Positions 1-5,353 of a DNA stretch of 10,637 bases are shown in pieces. The DNA is from Hyphomicrobiales bacterium (GTDB taxonomy: Bacteria; Pseudomonadota; Alphaproteobacteria; Rhizobiales; Aestuariivirgaceae), in assembly GCA_025362535.1 (NCBI GenBank), contig JANYGE010000021.1, positions 1-10,637 on the forward strand, given 5' to 3'. The position numbers were made by a program, and so were the translations under genes. Each line of letters opens with the position of its first letter. The stretch's first letter is position 1. The notes under the pieces are model-generated. The model did not search any database. It had not been told where the DNA came from and was given only the letters and a program-made list of their open reading frames with translations.

Positions 1-345
1 CTTGCCAATCTTTGGGGTGCAGCAGGAGTTGCCAATCTCAGTGGCGGAGCAGGTGGTGCGGGCACGACCTCAGCGGATTTTGCTGGTGGCGCAATCACCG
101 GCGGCGGCTGGTTTCCTACTATTGTGGGTGGGCTTGCCGGATCAAACCGCGGGCAAGACGGATTTTACAGCACAGCGCCCTTTGCTGCCTGCGGCGGCTC
201 AGGCGGTGGCGCATCCAACACGGGTGTTGGTGGCGCTGGTGGCGATGGTGCCATTGGTTGCGGCGGCGGCGGTGGAGGCGGCGGCACGACTGGAGGCAAA
301 GGTGGTGCGGGCGGCGCTGGTCTTGTCATCATCACATGTTGGTAA
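1..345 (+). CDS. Glycine-rich phage tail-fibre-like protein, C-terminal part
   Basis: The frame is open from the first base to a TAA at 343-345, so only the last 114 residues are visible and the start lies outside the window. The visible part is very rich in glycine, with runs such as GGGGGGGG near the end, and closes with GLVIITCW. Glycine-rich stretches ending in a short hydrophobic GxVII-type strand are known from the C-termini of phage tail fibres and other virion proteins. The next three genes on the same strand look like a lysis module, which supports a phage origin. Low-complexity sequence prevents a precise family call; a glycine-rich surface protein unrelated to phage is the alternative. 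Confidence 0.62.
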   Translation, partial: LANLWGAAGVANLSGGAGGAGTTSADFAGGAITGGGWFPTIVGGLAGSNRGQDGFYSTAPFAACGGSGGGASNTGVGGAGGDGAIGCGGGGGGGGTTGGKGGAGGAGLVIITCW

Positions 346-353
346 ACAGCACC

Positions 354-572
354 ATGACTTCAATCGAACGCGAAATTGGCAATCTCGAAGCGCGCATGCA
401 AACGGTGGAATCCGAATTGCACGCGATCCGTTCCGATGTGCGGGAAATTCGTGATGCCTTGGTGGGGGCCAAAGGCGGCTGGCGCACGCTGACGCTGGTG
501 ATTGGCTTAGCCACCACATGCGGCGCAATGCTCGGGCGGTTTTTACCGCTGCTGCTCAATAGCCGCCCTTAA
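354..572 (+). CDS. Small coiled-coil and membrane protein (XhlA/holin-accessory-like)
   Basis: This 72-residue protein starts at ATG 354, eight bases after the stop of the tail-like gene. There is no clear Shine-Dalgarno, so translation may be coupled to the upstream gene. Residues 1-37 form a charged heptad-like helix (IEREIGNLEARMQTVESEL), then a GGW turn, then one hydrophobic membrane segment at about 45-68, ending in NSRP. An N-terminal coiled coil followed by a membrane anchor resembles XhlA-type proteins and other small phage lysis accessories. The peptidase gene follows 14 bases later. Family membership is inferred from architecture and neighbours, not from a diagnostic motif. The same frame continues open upstream, but the Arg/Trp-rich peptide there is only a shadow of the glycine-rich gene. 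Confidence 0.6.
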   Translation: MTSIEREIGNLEARMQTVESELHAIRSDVREIRDALVGAKGGWRTLTLVIGLATTCGAMLGRFLPLLLNSRP

Positions 573-586
573 CTCAGGAGATAGTG

Positions 587-1108
587 ATGACGCAATGGCC
601 GCTTCAATCCGAGGCAAGCTCTTTCTATGGCAATCCGCGCGGGCGCAATTCGACGCAAGTGAATGAGGCTTGGTATAAAGCCAATATCACGCTGGTGCAG
701 CCGCCTTTCAAAATGAAAATGCTGGGGCCGATCACAAGGTTTCCGGTGCATGTGAAATGCGCCGAAGCCACGCGGGAATGGCTTGCGCAAATATGGATCA
801 ATGCGGGCCGCGACCAGCGCGTGATTGAGCGCTGGGGCATGAATGTGTTTTCCGGTTCCTATTGTTACCGCACCATGCGAGGCCTGCAACATCTCTCCAT
901 GCATGCCTATGGCTGCGCCATGGATTTTGATGCCCCGCGCAATGGCCTGCACGATCAAACCCCACATTTTGCAAACTTGCGCCATGAAGTGGTGGAACCC
1001 TTTTTAAAACTGGGCGGCACCTGGGGCGGCGATTGGAACGGCAATGGCACAAGTGCCGATGACGCCCGCGCCGATGGCATGCATTTTCAGTTTGCCAGAA
1101 TGCGGTGA
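587..1108 (+). CDS. M15-type zinc peptidase, probable phage endolysin
   Basis: A protein of 173 residues with the zinc-peptidase signature of the M15 (D-Ala-D-Ala carboxypeptidase / L-Ala-D-Glu endolysin) families: SMHAYGCAMDFD supplies the first His (H106) and Asp (D113), and DGMHFQF near the C-terminus supplies the third ligand (H166). It has no signal peptide, as expected for a phage endolysin released through a holin. Family members cleave peptide bonds in peptidoglycan stem peptides. CAGGAG at 575-580 lies six bases before ATG 587 but only three before the in-frame GTG 584, so ATG 587 is preferred. It sits between two small membrane proteins, a typical lysis-cassette order. The exact bond cleaved cannot be told from sequence alone. 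Confidence 0.85.
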   Translation: MTQWPLQSEASSFYGNPRGRNSTQVNEAWYKANITLVQPPFKMKMLGPITRFPVHVKCAEATREWLAQIWINAGRDQRVIERWGMNVFSGSYCYRTMRGLQHLSMHAYGCAMDFDAPRNGLHDQTPHFANLRHEVVEPFLKLGGTWGGDWNGNGTSADDARADGMHFQFARMR

Positions 1109-1119
1109 CTGAAAACACC

Positions 1120-1148
1120 GAAGGGGCGGATGAGGTCCCTTCTTTTCT
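1120..1148 (+). terminator. Possible weak intrinsic terminator after the peptidase gene
   Basis: GAAGGG (1120-1125) pairs perfectly with CCCTTC (1137-1142) across an 11-base loop and is followed by a T-rich run (TTTTCTT). The stem is only 6 bp and a holin-like gene follows within 35 bases, so it may attenuate rather than stop transcription, or be chance. Confidence 0.35.
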
Positions 1149-1175
1149 TAACTTTAACAACCAAGGAGTATATCT

Positions 1176-1355
1176 ATGAACCCTAATATGTTAGGCGGCA
1201 TTGTGCGCGCCATTGTTCCACCTGCACTCTCATTTCTGATCGGCCGAGGCATTCTGCCTGTGGGTGATTATAGTGCGGTGATTACGGCTGCTATGGCGCT
1301 TGGTACGGCGGTTTGGTCAGTGCATACGAACAAGCTGCCAAGCCCTAAAAAATAA
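1176..1355 (+). CDS. Small holin-like membrane protein
   Basis: This 59-residue open frame begins at ATG 1176, seven bases after a strong AAGGAG (1163-1168), and ends at TAA 1353-1355. The protein has two hydrophobic stretches (about 7-28 and 33-49) separated by GRGILPVGDYS, followed by WSVHTNKLPSPKK with a basic tail. Small size, two candidate membrane segments, a lysine-rich C-terminus and a position right after an M15 peptidase fit a phage holin, which would permeabilise the inner membrane to release the endolysin. Small proteins with a GG...G...GAxxxxGxxWSxxxK pattern are known as putative holins in phages of Gram-negative bacteria; similarity to that group is my judgement by eye. It is the last recognisable phage-type gene here. 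Confidence 0.65.
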   Translation: MNPNMLGGIVRAIVPPALSFLIGRGILPVGDYSAVITAAMALGTAVWSVHTNKLPSPKK

Positions 1356-1378
1356 GCGATTAACCTTATTTTTCCACC

Positions 1379-1409
1379 GTTCATCTTCCATTCAGCTCGG
1401 CAATACTAT
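1379..1409 (+). promoter_or_regulatory. Candidate promoter with PhoP/OmpR-type direct repeat
   Basis: GTTCATC (1379-1385) and ATTCAGC (1390-1396) are a direct repeat (NTTCANC) with an 11-base period, the spacing used by OmpR/PhoP-class regulators that bind head-to-tail on one DNA face. TACTAT at 1404-1409 matches four of six -10 positions and begins seven bases after the second half-site, so the repeat occupies the -35 region, as in activator-dependent PhoP-type promoters. It lies directly upstream of the PepSY/regulator/kinase genes, suggesting autoregulation. This is inference from spacing. Confidence 0.5.
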
Positions 1410-1434
1410 AGGTCTGCTCCGGACTGATAGAGGG

Positions 1435-1731
1435 ATGACGGTGGTGTTTAAGTCTTTGATTCTCGCATGTGTGGTATCTTCTTTGCTTGGGGTTGCGCAA
1501 CCTTTGGGTTCGGCTGCTTATGCGCAAAATAGCTTTATCCAAGTGGCTGATAGCAGTGGCGATTACCCCATCCATCCCTCCGAAGCTGCCAGCATTGCCC
1601 GCGATGCTTACCCCGATTCGAAGGTGCTTAACGTGAAGCTCTTGCCGAATGGGGTTTATGCTGTCACTCTAAAGGTGGGTGGCAGTGTTTCGCGCGTGAT
1701 GGTTGATGCAACCAGCGGTGCAATCAGCTAA
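1435..1731 (+). CDS. Exported PepSY-like small periplasmic protein (FeuN-like position)
   Basis: A protein of about 98 residues with an N-terminal signal peptide: basic start, hydrophobic core (SLILACVVSSLLGVA) and a likely signal-peptidase-I cleavage after SAAYA. The mature part (HPSEAASIARDAYPDSKVLNVKLLPNGVYAVTLKVGGSVSRVMVDATSGAIS) has the PepSY pattern of an N-terminal helix, paired strands and a final VDATSGAI motif. It precedes a response regulator and sensor kinase. In Sinorhizobium meliloti the small periplasmic protein FeuN, encoded next to feuPQ, restrains the kinase FeuQ; this gene is in the matching position, so a similar role is inferred, not shown. Start choice is uncertain: GAGGG (1430-1434) abuts ATG 1435, while in-frame GTG 1441 and GTG 1444 lie six and nine bases after it and may be the true start. 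Confidence 0.75.
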   Translation: MTVVFKSLILACVVSSLLGVAQPLGSAAYAQNSFIQVADSSGDYPIHPSEAASIARDAYPDSKVLNVKLLPNGVYAVTLKVGGSVSRVMVDATSGAIS

Positions 1732-1734
1732 GAG

Positions 1735-1763
1735 CGTCTCACAGCCTAGGCTATGTGGAGACG
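1735..1763 (+). promoter_or_regulatory. Hairpin covering the response-regulator ribosome binding site
   Basis: CGTCTC (1735-1740) pairs with GAGACG (1758-1763), and the stem continues ACA/TGT past one bulged G. The palindrome AGCCTAGGCT (1743-1752) lies at the top. The GGAG that serves ATG 1768 (1757-1760) is in the 3' arm, and the left arm begins three bases after the upstream stop codon, where a terminating ribosome would open it. No T-run follows, so it is not an intrinsic terminator. Translational coupling is the simplest reading. Confidence 0.5.
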
Positions 1764-1767
1764 ATAA

Positions 1768-2439
1768 ATGCGCATTCTTGTTGTTGAAGATGATGTGGAC
1801 TTGAACCGCCAATTGGTGGAAGCCTTGGGCGATGCTGGCTATGTGGCCGATAAAGCCCATGATGGTGAAGAAGGCCATTTTCTCGGCGATACCGAACCTT
1901 ATGACGCGATCATCCTCGATCTTGGCCTTCCGGTTTTGGATGGCGTGAGTGTTCTGGAAAAATGGCGCCGCGCTGGCAAGAAAACGCCTGTGCTCATTCT
2001 TACGGCGCGTGATCGCTGGAGCGATAAGGTGGCGGGCTTTGATGCAGGCGCTGATGATTATGTAACCAAGCCCTTTCATATGGAAGAAGTGCTGGCCCGC
2101 GTGCGCGCTTTGCTGCGCCGTTCCGCAGGCCATGCCACCTCTGAACTCACCTGTGGTCCGGTGGTTTTAGATACGGCCAATGCCAAAGTGACAGTCAATG
2201 GCTCGGCGATAAAACTGACGTCACTTGAATTCCGCTTGCTGGCTTATTTGATGCATCACAATGGCAAAGTGGTTTCGCGCACTGAGCTGGTGGAACATCT
2301 CTATGATCAAGACTTCGACCGTGATTCAAATACGGTGGAAGTGTTTGTGGGCCGCTTGCGCAAAAAACTTGGCGTGGATGTTTTGCAAACCATTCGCGGC
2401 ATGGGCTATAGCATGTCTGAGACAGGCCATGTTGCCTAG
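1768..2439 (+). CDS. feuP: OmpR/PhoP-family response regulator (FeuP-like)
   Basis: This 223-residue regulator has a receiver domain at about 1-115 with the acidic pocket D8/D9, phospho-acceptor D51 (DAIILDLGLP), switch residue T79 and conserved K101 (VTKPF). An OmpR-type winged helix follows at about 127-217, with the recognition-helix region DSNTVEVFVGRLRKKL and the closing TIRGMGYS. The sequence, including HFLGDTEPYDA and LTARDRWSDKV, closely resembles rhizobial FeuP and the broader PhoP group. In S. meliloti, FeuP/FeuQ supports osmoadaptation and symbiosis and controls the cyclic glucan exporter gene ndvA. ATG 1768 has GTGGAG seven bases upstream, inside a hairpin. The kinase gene follows 15 bases after the stop. 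The feuP symbol rests on recognition of the sequence plus the gene order; PhoP is the alternative name. Confidence 0.9.
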   Translation: MRILVVEDDVDLNRQLVEALGDAGYVADKAHDGEEGHFLGDTEPYDAIILDLGLPVLDGVSVLEKWRRAGKKTPVLILTARDRWSDKVAGFDAGADDYVTKPFHMEEVLARVRALLRRSAGHATSELTCGPVVLDTANAKVTVNGSAIKLTSLEFRLLAYLMHHNGKVVSRTELVEHLYDQDFDRDSNTVEVFVGRLRKKLGVDVLQTIRGMGYSMSETGHVA

Positions 2440-2454
2440 AAGCGTTGGCTAGAC

Positions 2455-3834
2455 ATGCGGGCTAACTCACTTTCATTTCGGTTGATTGTTTCTTCGGCTG
2501 TTGTTGCTATCGTCTTGCTGGTCAGTGCCGCCTATCTGCTCAATGCCCTGTTTCAACAAGCTTTGCAGCGCAACTTCGATTCACGGCTGCGCGCCACATT
2601 GGATGGCATTCTAGCCAATGTGGATTTAGGCCCCGATGGCAAGCCGCATTTGCAAGGGGCCATATCTGATAACCGTTTTAATCTGCCGCTGTCCGGTTGG
2701 TATTGGCAGATCGGTGAGGTGGGCGGCAAGGCTGGAGATTTGGCTTCGGGCTCACTGCTTGAACAACGCATTGTGGTTCCTGATGATGCGCTGGCCACGC
2801 GTGACAAAGAAGGCATTGCCAGCTTTTCCACCCGCGACAATGATGGCCAGCAATTGCGCGTGATTGAACAAAATCTCAAACTCTTTGGCAGCAGCCAAGA
2901 TTATTCATTCATGGTTGCTGGAAATTTTGATGAACTCAGTGCTGAGGTGGCCTCCTTCCGCAAAGCCTTGCTCACGGTGCTTGGGCTTTTGGGGGCCGGA
3001 TTATTGGCGGCCATTCTGGCGCAAGTGCGTTATGGTTTGCAGCCCTTGGTCGATATGCAGCGACGCCTCAATGATATTCGCAGTGGCAAGATTGAATTGT
3101 TGCAGGATGATTTTCCGGCGGAGATTCAACCCGTCGCCGATGAGCTTAATTTGCTCGTGCAATCTAATTTTGAAATTATTGATCGGGCCCGCATGCAAGT
3201 GGGAAATCTGGCGCATGCATTGAAAACCCCGATCAGTGTTCTGACCAATGAGGCCCGCGATTCCAAAAGCCCGCTGGCTGTCAAAGTGAAAGAGCAAATT
3301 GATGTGATGCGCGATCAGGTCAATCTCTATCTTGATCGCGCCAGACGCGCCGCACGGGCGCAAACCATTGGCTCGGCCACCGATGTGGAACCGGTGTTGC
3401 AATCTTTGGCGCGCACCTTGCAGCGCATCAACCGCGATCGCAACCTTGCTATAAAGGTCAATGTTCCGCCCACGCTGCGGTTTCGCGGTGAACGCCAAGA
3501 CCTTGAGGAAATGGTGGGCAATGTGATGGACAATGCCTGCAAATGGGCCAAGTCTAAAATCAACGTCTCAGCCAAACTGATGCCCGTGAGTTCAGAACCC
3601 GGGCGCGCCTGGTTGGTGATCACGGTGGATGATGATGGCCCCGGCATTGCCGCCGAAAACCGAGCCGAGGCGCTGAAGCGTGGGCAAAGGCTGGATGAAA
3701 GCAAGCCAGGCTCTGGGCTTGGCATGTCGATCATATTAGAAACCGCCAGCATGTATGCAGGCAAGGTTGAGCTGGCCGATGCCGAAACCGGCGGCCTGCG
3801 GGTGAATTTGCAATTGCCCGCTGTTGGTGGGTGA
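2455..3834 (+). CDS. feuQ: Sensor histidine kinase (FeuQ-like)
   Basis: A 459-residue inner-membrane kinase. A first membrane helix at about 11-31, a periplasmic sensor region at about 32-170 and a second helix at about 172-190 are followed by a HAMP-like linker (RYGLQPLVDMQRRLNDIRSG). The dimerisation/phosphoacceptor box is GNLAHALKTPI with H254. The ATPase domain shows an N-box (MVGNVMDNACKWA, N356/N360), a G1 box (DDDGPGI, about 392-398) and a G2 box (GSGLGM, 419-424). An H-box reading AHALKTPI is typical of PhoQ-type kinases. It should phosphorylate the regulator encoded just upstream, and the PepSY-like periplasmic protein is a candidate modulator of its sensor domain. The start has only a weak ribosome binding site, so translation is probably coupled to the regulator gene. 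Confidence 0.9.
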   Translation: MRANSLSFRLIVSSAVVAIVLLVSAAYLLNALFQQALQRNFDSRLRATLDGILANVDLGPDGKPHLQGAISDNRFNLPLSGWYWQIGEVGGKAGDLASGSLLEQRIVVPDDALATRDKEGIASFSTRDNDGQQLRVIEQNLKLFGSSQDYSFMVAGNFDELSAEVASFRKALLTVLGLLGAGLLAAILAQVRYGLQPLVDMQRRLNDIRSGKIELLQDDFPAEIQPVADELNLLVQSNFEIIDRARMQVGNLAHALKTPISVLTNEARDSKSPLAVKVKEQIDVMRDQVNLYLDRARRAARAQTIGSATDVEPVLQSLARTLQRINRDRNLAIKVNVPPTLRFRGERQDLEEMVGNVMDNACKWAKSKINVSAKLMPVSSEPGRAWLVITVDDDGPGIAAENRAEALKRGQRLDESKPGSGLGMSIILETASMYAGKVELADAETGGLRVNLQLPAVGG

Positions 3835-3883
3835 GTGATTTATAGCGCTTGAGGTCGCTTTGCTAATCATATGCGCCTGCATC

Positions 3884-3915
3884 ACATTTCAATTTACAAC
3901 TAAAAATTGAAATGT
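3884..3915. repeat. 12-bp perfect inverted repeat
   Basis: ACATTTCAATTT (3884-3895) and AAATTGAAATGT (3904-3915) are exact reverse complements around the 8-base loop ACAACTAA. The stem is AT-rich and no T-run follows on either strand, so an intrinsic terminator is unlikely. An operator or a mRNA 3'-end structure 50 bases after the kinase stop are both possible. Confidence 0.75.
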
Positions 3916-4070
3916 ATGATCTCCTTGTCTTGAACAAGTTGAAATACCCGAAAATTGAATTAGTCCTGAAAAAGCCCAGCAAAAATCTTTAGTTATAAAC
4001 CCCCGTCCGAAAGGGAGAAGCAGTTGACCGCCCAGGCAAATATATGCTTTCTTGCGCCAGATCAAAGTAG

Positions 4071-4181
4071 TACAATCAACAATTGAAATCGGTTACGTCG
4101 TGCTGTTCCTGTTAACTGCCCCCAGTCGCAGGGATGCGCGGCGGAGGGGAGTGAGCCTTTGGCTTGCTCCCCGATTTTCTT
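4071..4181 (+). ncRNA. Candidate small RNA ending at a strong terminator
   Basis: TACAAT at 4071-4076 is a good -10-like hexamer, but the -35 region is poor (TTTCTT 4048-4053 at 17 bases). Transcription from it would start near 4083 and end at the intrinsic terminator at 4146-4181, giving an RNA of about 100 bases with no open frame. The nearest + strand gene ends 312 bases before the terminator, which is unusually far for a simple mRNA end. I do not recognise a known RNA family. The alternative is a long 3' UTR of the kinase operon. Confidence 0.3.
4146..4181 (+). terminator. Strong intrinsic terminator on the + strand
   Basis: GGGGAGTGAGCC (4146-4157) pairs along all 12 positions with GGCTTGCTCCCC (4161-4172) if two central G-U wobbles are allowed. 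The loop is TTT, and GATTTTCTT follows. There is no T-run on the - strand side, so it acts on + strand transcripts. Confidence 0.8.
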
Positions 4182-4186
4182 AAATC

Positions 4187-5191
4187 TCAGGCAGTTTCAG
4201 CAATCGGCACGCCGCGTTCGCGATAGGGCGTGCGGCCATAGAATGAACGGTAGCATTTGGAAAAATGCGAGGGTGAAGAGAACCCGCAGGCCAAGGCCAC
4301 ATTGATCACTGACAAATCGGTTTGCAGCAAAAGTGAACGGGCCTTCTTCAAACGCAGCTCCAAATAATAACGCTTCGGCGAACGATCCAAATAGCGCCGG
4401 AACAGGCGCTCCAATTGGCGCGTTGAAAGATCCGCCTGTTTGGCCAAAAGACTGGGCGAGAGCGGGTCTTCCAGATTGATTTCCATTTTCTCAATGATCG
4501 ACACCAGCTTGGGATGGCGCGCCCCGATGCGGGCGGGAAGCGACATGCGCTGATTTTCGCTGTGGTGGCGAATGGGCGAATGCAAAATTCCTTCCGCAAC
4601 CGCTGAGGCCAAGTCTGGTCCGTGCTGGCTGGCGATCATCGTCAACATCATGTCGATCGCGGTTGTGCCGCCCGCACTGGTGAAGCGATCTTCATCAATT
4701 TCAAAAAGTCCGCCAGTGCCATTAATTTCCGGAAAGGCTTCGGAAAAGCCCGGCAGATTTTCCCAATGAATGGTGCAGCGATAGCCATCCAATAATCCGG
4801 CTTCAGCCAAGATGTGAGCGCCCGTGCAAACGGCTCCGATCACCGTGCCACGGCGCGCGGTTTTGCGCAGCCAACTTAAGATGCGTTTGTCAGTGTGCTG
4901 CTGCACATTCAAACCCGCACACACAACAATGATGGCATCGGGTGATATGGTTTCAAGATCGCCATTGGCGATGGTGAGAATATTATTGGAAGCGGCAACC
5001 GGTTGGCCGTCAAGCGAATGCAGCGTCCAGCGGTAAAGATTTTTTTCCGATAAGCGGTTCGCCAAACGCAAAGGCTCAATCACCGAGGTGACTGGCATCA
5101 TGGTAAATTCAGGAATGAGAATAAGGGCTACCGTTTGAGGCAGCTCCTTGGGTTTGTCGCCAAACATCGTGTAATGCTCCGTTTGCGACAT
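4187..5191 (-). CDS. GlxA/GbdR-type AraC-family transcriptional regulator
   Basis: A 334-residue regulator with an N-terminal DJ-1/PfpI-like (GATase1-like) domain at about 20-190, including VVCAG and GAVCTGAHILAEAGLL with C122 at the nucleophile-elbow position. A C-terminal AraC domain carries two helix-turn-helix units: LLAKQADLSTRQLERLFRRYL (about 252-272) and NVALACGFSSPSHFSKCYRSFYGRTP (about 297-322). The same architecture is seen in Pseudomonas GbdR and SouR, which control glycine betaine, dimethylglycine and sarcosine catabolism, and in CdhR (carnitine) and ArgR. Divergence from a folate enzyme and nearby sarcosine oxidase genes favour a GbdR/SouR-like role; the ligand is inferred. ATG 5191 has GGAG four bases upstream. 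An in-frame TTG at 5212 would extend it by seven residues but lacks a site. Confidence 0.88.
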   Translation of the reverse strand: MSQTEHYTMFGDKPKELPQTVALILIPEFTMMPVTSVIEPLRLANRLSEKNLYRWTLHSLDGQPVAASNNILTIANGDLETISPDAIIVVCAGLNVQQHTDKRILSWLRKTARRGTVIGAVCTGAHILAEAGLLDGYRCTIHWENLPGFSEAFPEINGTGGLFEIDEDRFTSAGGTTAIDMMLTMIASQHGPDLASAVAEGILHSPIRHHSENQRMSLPARIGARHPKLVSIIEKMEINLEDPLSPSLLAKQADLSTRQLERLFRRYLDRSPKRYYLELRLKKARSLLLQTDLSVINVALACGFSSPSHFSKCYRSFYGRTPYRERGVPIAETA

Positions 5192-5263
5192 GCTGCTCCA
5201 AATTTTTGACAATGTCCACTAGCGCCATTAACGTTACTGAAAACGACCAATATTTTAGGTAAC

Positions 5264-5293
5264 TGTCGTAATCCATCTTGCTTTGTCGTAATC
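5264..5293. promoter_or_regulatory. Candidate AraC-type operator: two 10-bp direct repeats
   Basis: TGTCGTAATC occurs exactly at 5264-5273 and again at 5284-5293, a 20-base period or about two helical turns. AraC-family proteins commonly bind such paired direct half-sites on one face of DNA. The pair lies in the 162-bp space between the divergent regulator and MetF-like starts, so it could serve both promoters. An inverted partial copy of the core, ACGAC, is at 5243-5247. Confidence 0.55.
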
Positions 5294-5353
5294 GGGGAAG
5301 CTGTAAAACCTTCAGACAGGCAGTTTATTTCTATTGCGACGGAGTCCAAAACC

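Larger units (their letters stand above)
3835..4186. other. 352-bp intergenic region without a supported protein gene
   Basis: No convincing coding frame is present. The left two thirds are AT-rich and carry a long palindrome (3884-3915) and a smaller one (CTTGT 3924-3928 / ACAAG 3934-3938). The motif TTGAAAT recurs at 3907-3913, 3939-3945 and 4083-4089, with a variant ATTGAATT at 3954-3961. The right end holds a strong + strand terminator. The region separates the Feu-like operon from the 3' end of the convergent regulator gene. Confidence 0.7.

Noticed and set aside
12..353. Open frame upstream of and in frame with the 72-residue membrane protein
   Set aside because: It encodes an Arg/Trp/Cys-rich peptide that is only an alternate reading of the glycine-rich tail gene; ATG 354 fits the gene order better.
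2..454. Alanine/valine-rich open frame across the tail-like gene
   Set aside because: It arises from the GGC/GGT repeats read one base out of frame and runs through the next gene start.
199..528. - strand open frame of about 109 codons
   Set aside because: It is antisense to two better-supported + strand genes and has no plausible protein features.
798..1160. - strand open frame of about 120 codons
   Set aside because: It is antisense to the M15 peptidase, whose zinc motifs establish the coding strand.
3001..3498. - strand open frame of about 165 codons inside the kinase gene
   Set aside because: It overlaps the H-box and HAMP region of a clear histidine kinase and has no recognisable domain.
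5192..5212. TTG start extending the AraC-type regulator by seven residues
   Set aside because: No ribosome binding site precedes it, whereas ATG 5191 has GGAG nearby and gives the expected N-terminus.
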